In this document: piece by piece, positions 45,732-55,419 of the stretch
Numbering within the stretch: the stretch's first letter is position 1
Layout of the letters: each line of letters opens with the position of its first letter
Source: Paludisphaera rhizosphaerae
Lineage (GTDB): Bacteria; Planctomycetota; Planctomycetia; Isosphaerales; Isosphaeraceae
Assembly (NCBI RefSeq): GCF_011065895.1
Contig: NZ_JAALCR010000002.1
Span: 248,001-312,000, forward strand
DNA: 64,000 nucleotides
Direction of reading: 5' to 3'
Translations under genes and position numbers: made by a program
Notes under the pieces: generated by a model
The model's input: the letters and a program-made list of their open reading frames with translations, nothing else
Told to the model about the DNA's origin: nothing
Database searches by the model: none

Positions 45732-48700
45732 ATGTCTCAGCCATCCCGACCGCGGGCGCAGAGCCCAGCGCAGCGGCGAAACCGCACCATCAAGCTTGAG
45801 GGAGCCACCCCGCTTGAAGCACGTCCCCTGATGGCTCCCGTCGTCCCAGTCTACCCGCTTGAAGCCACCTTCACTGCGGCGACGACCCCGACGAACTCGT
45901 TCCTGGGTACAGTGGTGGTCGACTCGAACACCACCGCGACCACCCTCAGCAGCCCAGCGCCGATCACCTCGGTGGCCGAGCTGACGCCGCTGTCGTCGTT
46001 CGGCGGCGACATGGTCAAGGTCGAGGCTGGGCCGGGCGGAGTCTTCGGCAACGGACTCTACGCGATCTCGCGAGGGGCCGGGGGCAACACGAACGCCGTC
46101 AACAGGCCGGGGGTCATCTACCGGGTCGACCCCGCCACGGGCAAGGCCAGCGTGTTCTTCGACCTGAACACGGTGATGAACCAGCTCGATCCCACCAACG
46201 CCCTGAACCGGGACGGCTCCAATCCTGCCGCCGCCTCGCTAGGCGGCGCCACGACCGGCGGGACCGACACGACGGGCTACGCCAACTGGTACGACATCAC
46301 CTTCGACCGGGAAGGCGTCATCGACGGCACGCCCTCCATGTTGGTCTCGGTGGCGGACCGGAACGACCCGGCGAAGAACGCGGTCTACCGGATCAGCGCC
46401 GACGGCACCTTCCTGGGCGCCTACGTGACCCTGACCGACGGCCAGGCGGCGACCAAGTTCAACATCAACCCGACGGCCATTGTCGTCCCCAGCGCGGAGA
46501 TGCAGAACACGATCCGAGGGCTGGTGGCCGGCAGCGGCATCAGCTCGACCGGCGGAACTCTGGCGGCTCTGTACTTCAACTCGAACGAGTACTCGTCAGG
46601 TCAGGTGATCTCGAACGCTTCCAGCCTCCCCAAGGGGGTGTCGGAGACCGGCCTGAGCGCCGGGACGATCGCGGGCATCACCCAGGCGAACATCGACTAC
46701 TTCTCGCCGCTCTACTCGATCTTCACCGACTTCGGCACCCCGTCCGGCGGCGGAATCGTCGCCACGCCCGGAGTCAGCGGCGTCCAGGGCTCGAACGGCG
46801 AACTGCTGATCGCCGGCCCGGCCAGCTACGATCCGACCACCGATACACTGGTCCCCGACTACACGTCGTTCCTCACGACCCCCTTCCGGCGGTTTGAGGA
46901 CATTGCATTCGACCAGTACAGCTACTTCGCGCAGGCGGTCCCCCTGACCGCGACGGCGGCCACGACCGGCGCGAGCTCGACGACGTATACGGTCTCCGGT
47001 ACGGCCACCTACGCCGGCAACCTGTTCGTCAGCGACCTGGCGACCGGATTGTACGTCACGGTGACCTCGGTGGCCGAGGGCGACATCCCCGCCGGCGTGT
47101 CCGTGAACGTGCCCGTCCAGGGCAGCGGCGTGATCGGCATCCAGAAGGCCGACCCGTCCCAGCCTTACAACGCCGTCACGAATCCCCTGGTGCCGATCGT
47201 TACGAACGGCAACACCACCGGCGGCTCCAACATCGGCGGCCGAATCGTCCGGATCACCCCGGATGGCCTCATGACGACGTTCGCCCAGGGGTTCGACACC
47301 TCGGGAGCGCAGGACTACACCAGCTTCCTCGATTCCGAGTTGAGCATCACGTTCTCTGCGGACGGCACCGTGCTGTACGCCTCGGACGGCGACGGCATCT
47401 GGCAGTTCAAGACGACCTCCAGCCTCGCCGGGTCGACCTCCGGCACGATCGTCGGCCTGAACGACCTGCGGACCTTGGGCGTTCCCTACGACGGCCAGGG
47501 GAGCGCCGTAGCGGTTATCGACACCGGCGTCGACTCCCTCTCGTCTCCGTTCCGCGGTCGCGTCGCGAACGGCACGAACGTCTATAACAATGGAACCGGC
47601 ACCCAGGACCTCGCCTCGGGGCCGCTCACGACGACCGGGAACAATAACAACAACAATGGAGGCAACACCGGAGGTAACACTGGCACCACCGGCGGTTCCA
47701 CCAACCTGGCTAACACGTTCGACGGTCACGGAACGCCCGTCGCGGGCGTGGTGGCGCAGTTCGTCCCGCAGTCGACGATCGATCCTGTCTCGATCTTCTC
47801 GCCGTGGTTCGGGTCGGTCAGCTTCACGCAGACGGGAAGTACCAACAACGGCGGCAACAATAACGGCGGCGGCAACAATAACAACAATAACAACACGACC
47901 CTCTCGGCGACGGCCAACGCACTGACCTCGACCAATGCGGTCTACCAGGGGCTGGCTTACGTCGCGTCGCACCCGTACGTGAACGACCCGGTGCGGTCGG
48001 GCCAGGTCTCGCGCGTCATCGCCTCGACCCTGGCGTTCGGTACGACCCAGACGTGGACCAGCGAGGCGCAGGCGTATCGCAACTATCCGCAAATCGTCAT
48101 CGCCTTGAAGCTGCAGCTCAAGAAGTTCCGCTCGCTGGGCATCGCCCCGATCGCGGCCGCCGGCCAGTTCGGCTCGCCTCTCGGCCTGACTTCGGGCGGC
48201 ACGACCGGTAATACCGGCGGCGGCAACACCGGCGGCACGACCACCTCGAATGGCACCGGATTGTTCCGCAGCAATGCGGACAGCGCAGACATCGGCGACA
48301 ACAACGGCATGTCGATGCCGGCGATCCTGAACGAGACGCTCTCGGTCACCGGCACCTATCCGTTCCCCTACACGACGGACGCGACGACCACCCCGTTGAA
48401 TACTCCGACGGGTGTGATTCCGTACAATCAAGGGCCGGTCCTGGTCTTCCAGAACTCCTTGACGATCGGCGGAGGGTCGACGGACAGCAACGTTACCTCC
48501 GGCATCAGCGCCGGGACGAATAACACCAACGTCGCCGCAAACGTCACCGCCTTTGCCAACTCCGACTTCAACATCTGGGCCGACCGGATCCCCGGCTCTG
48601 TCAACAGAGGTATCACGACGGACTTCGCCGCTCCGTCGATCGACGTCCCGACGTTCCGTCGTCGATTGGACACCACGACGATCTCGGGCACGACGACCAC

Positions 48701-50369
48701 GACCAACGACGATGCGAACCGCCTGACGTTCACTCAGGTCGGGACCTCGATGTCGACGGGCATCCTCACGGGCGCCTACTCCATGGTGTCCTCCGCCCTG
48801 AACTACTGGACGAACCTGAACAAGGCCCAGGGGCTCACGGCGGATGCCTACCTGACGACTCCGGTCGGCGTCAATTCGCTGAACTTCGGCGCCCACGGGA
48901 TCGGCGACCTCTCGGCCTACAACAATCCCGACGGGATCAACGGCATCCTCGCCTGGACGGCCGTGCCTGTCTACGACGTGAACGACGGCTCCAGCGTGGC
49001 AACCCCCGCGCTGCTGAGCACCACGGACAAGCAGAACAAGTTCGAGGGCGCCAACGTGGCCCCGGCCTACGCCCGGGTCTCGATCAGCAACGCCATTGCC
49101 GCGATCGAGGGGACGGAGGCTCTCAATTACCTGATCTCCAACAACTACCTGACGCTGATCGACGCCAACAACGACGGCCTGATCACCGCCCAGGAAGTTC
49201 AAAGCTTCACCGATACGGCCGCTACGAAGGGGCTGGCCGAGGCCGGCGCCATGGCCCGCCTGCTCGGTGGAACGGCGTCCTACGCCCAGCCAGATGTGGG
49301 CATCAACAACACGGCCTTCAACGAGAACCCGGACCAGGCCGGCGCCCTTCAGCGTCGCTTCAACTTCTTCGACTACGTCGCCAACGGTAAGCTCAACGGC
49401 GCCGTCAGCATCGACAGTCTGAAGATGCTCGCCGGCACGCTGCTGCCTTCGGCGGACGCCTACGTGATCGTCGACCGTCAGCGGGCCTCGGCCAACGGCT
49501 TCCTGGTCGATCCCCAGGCCCAGCGGAACACAACGGCCCTGCAGCACAAACTCCCGCAGTTCATGTGGGTGTCCAAGGCGCAGGTCGCCAAGTTCCGCGG
49601 CATGAACCCCAACCGGTTCAAGATCAATCGGAACGAAGCACCAGGCACTTACCTGCCGTACTACACCCTGTTCGACTCGGGTGGTACGACCTCGAACCGG
49701 GTCTCCACTCCCGTCGTCACGACCAAGACGGTCAACGGCGAGACGATCCGGGTGCTCAGCTACAAGCAAGGCGCCGTCATCTCGAACAACACGTCGAGCA
49801 ACTCGGGCACCACCACCTCGTCGACCGACACGTCGACGAGCACGAGCACGACGACGACCAACACGCCAACGACCGGCACGACCACGACCAGCACGACGCC
49901 GGCCACGTCGACCTCGACCGACAGCACGACGCCGACGACCACGACCACCTCATCCGACACGTCGACGAGCTCAAGCTCCTCGACGACGGACCAGAGCAAT
50001 CAGGTTGTGGCGGCCTTGCTGGACCTGGCGAGCAAGAACTCGTCGACCGCCACTTCGACGACTCTGGGAACCGCCACGCCGATGGCGGCCGTCCAGTCCG
50101 ACTCCCCGGCGACCACGGGCGTGGCCGCTTCGACCACCACCGCCGCGGCGACCTCAACGGCCGCCGTCTCGACCGAGGCCCCAACGACGCCGACCGTGAC
50201 GACCACGCCGGCCGCCGCGACGACCTCGGCAGACCTGACCACCCAGCAGCAGGCCGCCGCCCAGGCCGCGGCCGCCAAGGCCCTGGCCTACAAGAAGGCC
50301 AAGGCCGCTCAGAACAGCAAGAGCACCCTCTCGAAGCTCTGGGACGACATCAAGAGCCCCTTCTCTTGA
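45732..50369 (+). CDS. Giant subtilisin-like (S8) secreted protease
   Basis: From ATG 45732 (AGGAG site) the protein is 1,545 residues. The N-terminus has a LEPR-xLL-like export motif (PLEARPLMA). Residues about 90-580 form a large beta-rich domain with propeller-like NGLYAI and IYRVDPATG blocks. The catalytic triad is D597 (AVIDTGVD), H666 (FDGHGTPVAGVV) and S1006 (VGTSMSTG). The H-S gap is long because Asn/Gly-rich loops are inserted (runs near residues 636-655, 698-718 and 815-840). An EF-hand-like loop DANNDGLITAQE starts at D1144. A Thr/Ser-rich stretch follows (about 1352-1422), then an Ala-rich tail ending in a basic helix. The frame is open upstream but without SD. The enzyme is probably surface-bound; the target is unknown. 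Confidence 0.88.
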   Translation: MSQPSRPRAQSPAQRRNRTIKLEGATPLEARPLMAPVVPVYPLEATFTAATTPTNSFLGTVVVDSNTTATTLSSPAPITSVAELTPLSSFGGDMVKVEAGPGGVFGNGLYAISRGAGGNTNAVNRPGVIYRVDPATGKASVFFDLNTVMNQLDPTNALNRDGSNPAAASLGGATTGGTDTTGYANWYDITFDREGVIDGTPSMLVSVADRNDPAKNAVYRISADGTFLGAYVTLTDGQAATKFNINPTAIVVPSAEMQNTIRGLVAGSGISSTGGTLAALYFNSNEYSSGQVISNASSLPKGVSETGLSAGTIAGITQANIDYFSPLYSIFTDFGTPSGGGIVATPGVSGVQGSNGELLIAGPASYDPTTDTLVPDYTSFLTTPFRRFEDIAFDQYSYFAQAVPLTATAATTGASSTTYTVSGTATYAGNLFVSDLATGLYVTVTSVAEGDIPAGVSVNVPVQGSGVIGIQKADPSQPYNAVTNPLVPIVTNGNTTGGSNIGGRIVRITPDGLMTTFAQGFDTSGAQDYTSFLDSELSITFSADGTVLYASDGDGIWQFKTTSSLAGSTSGTIVGLNDLRTLGVPYDGQGSAVAVIDTGVDSLSSPFRGRVANGTNVYNNGTGTQDLASGPLTTTGNNNNNNGGNTGGNTGTTGGSTNLANTFDGHGTPVAGVVAQFVPQSTIDPVSIFSPWFGSVSFTQTGSTNNGGNNNGGGNNNNNNNTTLSATANALTSTNAVYQGLAYVASHPYVNDPVRSGQVSRVIASTLAFGTTQTWTSEAQAYRNYPQIVIALKLQLKKFRSLGIAPIAAAGQFGSPLGLTSGGTTGNTGGGNTGGTTTSNGTGLFRSNADSADIGDNNGMSMPAILNETLSVTGTYPFPYTTDATTTPLNTPTGVIPYNQGPVLVFQNSLTIGGGSTDSNVTSGISAGTNNTNVAANVTAFANSDFNIWADRIPGSVNRGITTDFAAPSIDVPTFRRRLDTTTISGTTTTTNDDANRLTFTQVGTSMSTGILTGAYSMVSSALNYWTNLNKAQGLTADAYLTTPVGVNSLNFGAHGIGDLSAYNNPDGINGILAWTAVPVYDVNDGSSVATPALLSTTDKQNKFEGANVAPAYARVSISNAIAAIEGTEALNYLISNNYLTLIDANNDGLITAQEVQSFTDTAATKGLAEAGAMARLLGGTASYAQPDVGINNTAFNENPDQAGALQRRFNFFDYVANGKLNGAVSIDSLKMLAGTLLPSADAYVIVDRQRASANGFLVDPQAQRNTTALQHKLPQFMWVSKAQVAKFRGMNPNRFKINRNEAPGTYLPYYTLFDSGGTTSNRVSTPVVTTKTVNGETIRVLSYKQGAVISNNTSSNSGTTTSSTDTSTSTSTTTTNTPTTGTTTTSTTPATSTSTDSTTPTTTTTSSDTSTSSSSSTTDQSNQVVAALLDLASKNSSTATSTTLGTATPMAAVQSDSPATTGVAASTTTAAATSTAAVSTEAPTTPTVTTTPAAATTSADLTTQQQAAAQAAAAKALAYKKAKAAQNSKSTLSKLWDDIKSPFS

Positions 50370-50403
50370 TCCAGGCTTAGCGACTCTCGACGATCCGTCC
50401 TTC

Positions 50404-50446
50404 CGGCCGGCCCAGGTCCTTCGCGGACCTGGGCCGGCCGTTTTTC
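50404..50446 (+). terminator. Intrinsic terminator after the subtilisin gene
   Basis: A perfect 16-bp stem (50404-50419 with 50425-50440) encloses a 5-base loop TTCGC and is followed by TTTTTC. It ends rightward transcription just before the converging fucI stop. Confidence 0.95.
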
Positions 50447-50458
50447 GTGGGCGAAGGC

Positions 50459-52252
50459 TCAGCCGTAGAGTGGGCCGAACGTCGCACACGCCCGGTAATC
50501 CGCGGCCTGAGGCTCGAGCGCTCCGTACAGGCTCCAGACGCTGGGGCGGAACAGCTTGTCGGCCGGAATGTTGTGCATCGCCACAGGGATTCGGAGCATG
50601 GACGCCAGCGTGATCAGGTCGGCTCCGATGTGGCCGTAGCTGATCGCGCCGTGGTTCGCGCTCCAGTTCGCCATGACGCTGTAAACGTCCGTGAACGGAC
50701 CCTCGCCCGTGGTCCGAGGGACGAACCAGGTCGTCGGCCAGGTAGGGTTGGTCCGCTCGTTGAGCGTTTCGTGGACGTCGGGCGGAAGGTCGACCGACCA
50801 GCCTTCGGCGACCTGTAGCACGGGGCCCAGGCCCTGCACCAGGCTCAGTCGGTTCATGGTCATGGGCATTCCGCCCTTCGACAGGTAGCACGAGGAATAG
50901 CCGCCGCCTCGGAAATACTCCGAGATCGCGGGGGGCCAGCTCGTCGCCGTCAGGCAGGCGTTGACCTCGTCGGGGGTGATCTCCCAGAACGGCTTCATGA
51001 CCGGAGCGCCGTTGCGGGTCTGCCGGCCGGTGCCGTCGAGCGTCGCCGCGCCCGAGTTGATCAGGTGGATGAAGCCGCCGGCGGCCAGGCCCTCCAGCGA
51101 CTTGCCGGTCACACGACGGACGGCTTCCGCACTCCAGAACGTGCGGACGTCGGCGAAGATTTGCGCGGTGTTCGTCAGCAGATGGTTGAACAACATGCCG
51201 ACGCCGTTGAGGCAGTCGTTCTCGGTCGCGAACATGAACGGGGCCCGAACGCCGTTCCAGTCGAAGGACGAGGTGAGGATGGCTTCTGGGAAGTCGCCGT
51301 TGGGGGAGTGGTCGGTCCACGCCCGCTGACCCTGGAAGCCGCCGGAGATCGCGTTGCGCCCCAGCGCCTCCTCGCCGTAGCCCAACTCGGCGAGTCGCGG
51401 ATTGCCGATCATCAGGTCGCGGAAGATCAGCGTCATCTTGACGACGGTCCGCCAGTCCTCGGCCTTCGCCTCGGCTGACTTTCGCGACGCCGGCGGGTTG
51501 TAGTCCTTCCCCTCGGGGCAGTGTTTCTTGACCCAGGCGAGCGCCTTTTCGAACTCGTCCGGATCATAGATCTCTTCCTCGATCCGCCGCGTCACCTCGC
51601 TCATGTCGACGCACTCGACCCGCATGCCGAGGTGGCGTTCGAAGAGCGGTTGATCGACGATCGAGCCGGCGATGCCCATCGAGACGCCGCCGAGCGACAG
51701 ATAGGACTTTCCCCGCATCGTGGCGACGGCCAGCCCCGAACGGGCGAATCGGAGGAGCTTCTCCTGAACGTCGTCGGGAATCGAGACGTCGCCCGCGTCC
51801 TGGACTTCGCGACCGTAGATCCCGAATGCCGGCAGCCCCTTCTGATTGTGGGCCGCGAGGACCGCCGCCAGGTAGACCGCGCCGGGACGCTCGGTGCCGT
51901 TGAAGCCCCAGACCGCCTTGGGCGTGAGCGGGTCCATATCCATGGTCTCACTGCCGTAACACCAGCAGGGAGTGACGGTCAACGATACGCCGACGCCTTC
52001 GCGCGCGAACTTATCAGCGCACGCGGCAGCCTCGGCGACGCCGCCGATGCAGGTGTCGGCCACCACGCATTGGACCGGCTCGCCGTTGGGGTGACGGAGC
52101 CGCGAGGTCAGGAACTCGGCCGCGTTGCGGGCCATCCCCATGACCTGATCTTCCAGCGATTCCCGCACGCCCCGACGCCGGCCGTCGATGACAGGTCGCA
52201 CGCCGATCTTGGGAAGGCGACCGATCCAGGGGCTCTTGACGCTCGCGTTCAT
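50459..52252 (-). CDS. fucI: L-fucose isomerase
   Basis: FucI converts L-fucose to L-fuculose, the first step of fucose breakdown. The 597-residue product starts [23 protein letters not shown] and contains [55 protein letters not shown] and [19 protein letters not shown], all characteristic of the family (E. coli FucI has 591 residues). With the two sulfatases and the GH71/99-like enzyme in this window it fits use of fucose-containing sulfated polysaccharides; that link is inference. No kinase, aldolase or transporter for fucose is adjacent. A weakly related M24-like gene lies 131 bases upstream on the same strand. Confidence 0.94.
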   Translation of the reverse strand: MNASVKSPWIGRLPKIGVRPVIDGRRRGVRESLEDQVMGMARNAAEFLTSRLRHPNGEPVQCVVADTCIGGVAEAAACADKFAREGVGVSLTVTPCWCYGSETMDMDPLTPKAVWGFNGTERPGAVYLAAVLAAHNQKGLPAFGIYGREVQDAGDVSIPDDVQEKLLRFARSGLAVATMRGKSYLSLGGVSMGIAGSIVDQPLFERHLGMRVECVDMSEVTRRIEEEIYDPDEFEKALAWVKKHCPEGKDYNPPASRKSAEAKAEDWRTVVKMTLIFRDLMIGNPRLAELGYGEEALGRNAISGGFQGQRAWTDHSPNGDFPEAILTSSFDWNGVRAPFMFATENDCLNGVGMLFNHLLTNTAQIFADVRTFWSAEAVRRVTGKSLEGLAAGGFIHLINSGAATLDGTGRQTRNGAPVMKPFWEITPDEVNACLTATSWPPAISEYFRGGGYSSCYLSKGGMPMTMNRLSLVQGLGPVLQVAEGWSVDLPPDVHETLNERTNPTWPTTWFVPRTTGEGPFTDVYSVMANWSANHGAISYGHIGADLITLASMLRIPVAMHNIPADKLFRPSVWSLYGALEPQAADYRACATFGPLYG

Positions 52253-52383
52253 GACTCGCTTCCTCGGCTACGCCCAAATCGACGCGCGCAAGGTCACGAT
52301 GGGAGTATCGCGGCCAGTCCGAGGCGCGTCTCACTCCCTTGTACCGGTGCGGAAGGCCGGTGGAAACCGGGTGGCGGCAGGGC

Positions 52384-53655
52384 TCAGCGTTCGAGGATGC
52401 CGGGGCGAGGGAGGAGGTAACCCTTAACGCAGACCTCGACCTGCGGCCACTGCTGAGCCGCCGTGACGACCTCGAAGCCGCGCGAGTCGACGACGATCGT
52501 GTCCTCCGACCGCGCCGAGCCGACGCTGGGATTCCAGCAGACGGCCATGTTCGGCTCCAGCTTCAGCGTGCTGTCGGGCGTCAACAGCGCCTCGCGGGGA
52601 GAGTAGCCGATCAACACCCCCTGATAGTCCAGGGTCCACTCATGGGGTGCGTTGAACTTCTCGTAGATCCGCCGAGCCCGGCGGAAGACTTCGGAGACCG
52701 TCTCTTCAGGACGTGAGAAGTAGATACACGTCGCGTCGACCATCGCGGCGAGCGTGTGGTTCGCCCGGAAGTCCTCTTCGGCCGGGCCAAACGACACGCT
52801 CCGCGTCACCGAGGCGCAAATTCCATGACGCCGGCCCGTGACGGTGATCGTCGCCCGCTTGAGAATCGGCTCGGCCTTGAAGGTCGGCTGGCGATACCGA
52901 TTCAGGCGGTCGTCGCTCACGACGCGAAGATCGACGGGGGCGACCCCCTCGCGGATCAGCCTGTGGGCCAGGTGGCCGGCGACATCCGCCTCGCGTTCTC
53001 CGCGATCGAAGTTGCGACAGGTCGCCTCAACGGCCAGGCTCAGGGTTCGGCCAAGCTCCCGGAGCCGTTGTCGTTCCAGAGGCGTGAGTCGGCGGCGAAG
53101 ATCACGAAGCGGGTCAAGCGCCCGCCGCCACTGGGTGCAGCCTTCCGAGCCCATGTCGGTGGCGTACCGCTTGTTGTGGCAGAGTTCCGCCACCACACGG
53201 TCGGGATCGTCGAACCAGGGACGCTCCTTGAGCTGGAACCCCAGACCCGCCAACTCTTCCTCGAAAACGCGGCAGCTCTGGACGTTGTCGGCGATGACAG
53301 CCCGACAGTCACGATTGATGAAGAGCAAGATCGAGCTGTTGTCCGACCAGTACTCCTGAGCCAGTTCGCCGCCCGAGGTGAACCAGGCGACCGAGTCGGA
53401 CTTGCCCAGCACGACCGCGTCCTGGTTCGTGCGATCCAGGAACTCCCGGATTCGGTCGTGCTTGAGATCGACGTCCTCGCGACGACGCTTTCGCTCGACG
53501 TCGCCATGATCGCTGGCGGGGTCCGGGACCGCGGGGAGAGAACTCTTGGACGGACGATCGGCCGCCGTCTCCAGGATGCGGTCGACGACTTCCGCGTCGA
53601 CGACTTCGTCCGCGACGAATCCGACCGGAGCGCCGATGTACAACTCGGTCGACAC
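52384..53655 (-). CDS. M24 (creatinase/aminopeptidase-fold) protein, probably inactive
   Basis: The 423-residue protein has the two-domain creatinase/prolidase layout: an N-domain (RIREFLDRTNQDAVVLGKSDSVAWFTSGG) and a pita-bread C-domain. The five metal ligands of M24 are largely lost. Where DxGxxxxxYxxDxTRT is expected the sequence reads TVTGRRHGICASVTRSVSFG, and the GHG...HE block reads YQGVLIGYSPRE. Only the final SEDTIVV glutamate motif looks kept. It is therefore probably a non-catalytic binding protein or a different chemistry. The GTG start at 53653-53655 has GGGGGTGA upstream. It is on the same strand as fucI, 131 bases ahead, so a sugar-related role is possible. Confidence 0.75.
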   Translation of the reverse strand: MSTELYIGAPVGFVADEVVDAEVVDRILETAADRPSKSSLPAVPDPASDHGDVERKRRREDVDLKHDRIREFLDRTNQDAVVLGKSDSVAWFTSGGELAQEYWSDNSSILLFINRDCRAVIADNVQSCRVFEEELAGLGFQLKERPWFDDPDRVVAELCHNKRYATDMGSEGCTQWRRALDPLRDLRRRLTPLERQRLRELGRTLSLAVEATCRNFDRGEREADVAGHLAHRLIREGVAPVDLRVVSDDRLNRYRQPTFKAEPILKRATITVTGRRHGICASVTRSVSFGPAEEDFRANHTLAAMVDATCIYFSRPEETVSEVFRRARRIYEKFNAPHEWTLDYQGVLIGYSPREALLTPDSTLKLEPNMAVCWNPSVGSARSEDTIVVDSRGFEVVTAAQQWPQVEVCVKGYLLPRPGILER

Positions 53656-53849
53656 GACATCACCCCCAGCCCAACGCGAACCATGACCGTCAACGCCTCG
53701 AACGAGGCGGTCAGTCGAGGGGAAACCCTAGCGAGTTTGGTATCTTAAGGTCTTCGGGAATGGTGTTTCATATCCTTCCAATTGACACCGCCGATTGCAA
53801 GTACTTATTGCCTCCAATCGACAAAACCAGGAATGCACGCAAACAAGCG

Positions 53850-54743
53850 TCACGATGACGCGAGGCCGTCGTTCAAGGTCCGTTGTCGCCAGAAATCATT
53901 AAGAAAACCAAAGATTTCTGGTGTTAAATCGACCGCATTCGGCGCTCCCACCCGAAGCTCAAACCCATGGCGAGCCTCCGGGATGACTATGAGGCGATTG
54001 AAGGTGCCCTTCTCTTTCAGCCTTTCATGCATCTTTCGGGCCTGATCGACGGGCACCCAGGCGTCGTCGCCGCCGTGGATCGACAACGTCGCCGGCCCAG
54101 ACGCCTCCACGTGATTCAGGGGCGAAGCCTCTTTGAACAGGGCTGGATCGTTTCCCAGGAACGTTCGGACCGGGTCGTGACGAAGCCGACGCTCGGAGAC
54201 GAGATCCTCCAGATTGTAGGGCGTAGACAGACATACGGCCGCGGATACTTGTGGATCGATTTGAGCCGCCCGCGCCGCCAGGAGGCCGCCGGCTGAGGTT
54301 CCCAGCATGGCCACGCGGGTCGTATCGAGCTGGAATTCATCGGCTCGATCGAGAATGTGCTGCAAGGCGGACCGTACATCCTCAAGAGCCCCGGGCCAAC
54401 TAGGCGCTCCCGGTCTGGCGAGTCGATAATCGACGACGGCGACCGCGAATCCCCCCCGCGCCAGGGGAGCGAACTGCGGGCCGTACTCCGTCCGCGAGCC
54501 ACCCGTCCAGCTCCCGCCGTGGATCGCGACGACGAGCGGAAGCCGATGCGGATCGTCCGTCTGCTTTAGCGGGAGAAGGAGATCGTACCTGAGGGGCTCG
54601 CCGGCGATGGACTTGTAGGGGATACCCTGAATCACCCTAAGATCAGACGCCCAAGGGGTCTGCGGGTTCCGCGAACTCGCGGCGATGTGGACCGTAACCG
54701 CCAGCGTTAGGAGCCAGCCGATCCCTCGCAGGGTGGTTGCCAT
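53850..54743 (-). CDS. Alpha/beta hydrolase, secreted esterase type
   Basis: The 297-residue product from ATG 54741-54743 has an N-terminal signal-like helix (WLLTLAVTVHIAASS). The alpha/beta hydrolase core has an oxyanion-type IHGGSWTGGS, a nucleophile elbow LGTSAGG, and an acid/His pair in HGGDDAWVP and EARHGFEL. These features match the feruloyl/carbohydrate-ester-type esterases (BD-FAE family). The frame is open to 54830, but that extension has no signal and is basic. It diverges from the ATC-hydrolase-family gene with 68 bases between starts. The substrate is not known. Confidence 0.85.
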   Translation of the reverse strand: MATTLRGIGWLLTLAVTVHIAASSRNPQTPWASDLRVIQGIPYKSIAGEPLRYDLLLPLKQTDDPHRLPLVVAIHGGSWTGGSRTEYGPQFAPLARGGFAVAVVDYRLARPGAPSWPGALEDVRSALQHILDRADEFQLDTTRVAMLGTSAGGLLAARAAQIDPQVSAAVCLSTPYNLEDLVSERRLRHDPVRTFLGNDPALFKEASPLNHVEASGPATLSIHGGDDAWVPVDQARKMHERLKEKGTFNRLIVIPEARHGFELRVGAPNAVDLTPEIFGFLNDFWRQRTLNDGLASS

Positions 54744-54811
54744 GGCCTCACCGACTTCCTGGGAATTCGATCTCGATCGTCCTACCTCAACCTTACTACG
54801 GAGTCGGCCCG

Positions 54812-55303
54812 ATGGCGGATCAGAAACCAATCTTGCCGCTTCTCCAGCAGCGTGAGATCGAGGCCAGGATCGTCGGTCCGCTGATGCGGGCCTTCGCCGA
54901 CGCTTTCGGCCGCGAGCCGACCCTGGAGGTCCTCCGCGGGGTGATCGTCGACCTGGCCCGCCAGGGAGGGGCCGACCTCGCCCAATCGCTCGGAGAGAGC
55001 TCGCTGGAGGCGTTCGCGACGACCCTCGGACGCTGGTGCGAGAACGACGCGCTGGAGATCGACGTGCTCGAGCAGTCGGACGAGCGACTCTCGTTCAACG
55101 TCGTCCGCTGCCGCTACGCCGAGATGTATCGTCGGCTGGGGCTCGAGGATCTGGGGGCGTCGCTCTCCTGCGTCCGTGATTTCGCCCTCGCCGAGGGATT
55201 CAGTCCTGAGATTCAACTCGAACGCACCCAGACGATCATGCAGGGCGCTCCATACTGCGACTTTCGTTTCCGCCGCGAGAAGCGCACTTCCGACCCGGCA
55301 TGA
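54812..55303 (+). CDS. L-2-amino-thiazoline-4-carboxylic acid hydrolase family protein
   Basis: The 163-residue protein has helical N-terminal blocks and the C-terminal signature GAPYCDFRFRREKR, typical of the ATC-hydrolase family. The enzyme in Pseudomonas opens a thiazoline ring to cysteine precursors, but most members have unknown substrates. A conserved region RYAEMYRRLGLEDLGASLSCVRDF provides the second cysteine. ATG 54812 follows CGGAG. It is upstream of the peroxiredoxin-kinase gene with an extended -10 between them, so the two are probably transcribed separately. A thiol-sulfur connection between them is speculative. Confidence 0.8.
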   Translation: MADQKPILPLLQQREIEARIVGPLMRAFADAFGREPTLEVLRGVIVDLARQGGADLAQSLGESSLEAFATTLGRWCENDALEIDVLEQSDERLSFNVVRCRYAEMYRRLGLEDLGASLSCVRDFALAEGFSPEIQLERTQTIMQGAPYCDFRFRREKRTSDPA

Positions 55304-55336
55304 GGCCTTCAAGACGATCGCGCGGCTTGTCGGTCG

Positions 55337-55345
55337 TGCTATAAT
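55337..55345 (+). promoter_or_regulatory. Extended -10 promoter element before the peroxiredoxin-kinase gene
   Basis: TGCTATAAT is a consensus extended -10 (TGnTATAAT) with no convincing -35. It is about 75 bases before the ATG at 55420, which suggests that the fusion gene has its own promoter. Confidence 0.65.
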
Positions 55346-55419
55346 GTGAACCGAAAACTCGCCGCGCCTCAGTTCCGGCGCTCGCCGGACGCCGCGGGAT
55401 TCCCGGTGATTGGATCCCG

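Noticed and set aside
46596-49769. 1,057-residue frame antisense to the subtilisin gene
   Set aside because: The frame is rich in R, G, V and D, as expected from the complement of GC-rich codons, with no family similarity.
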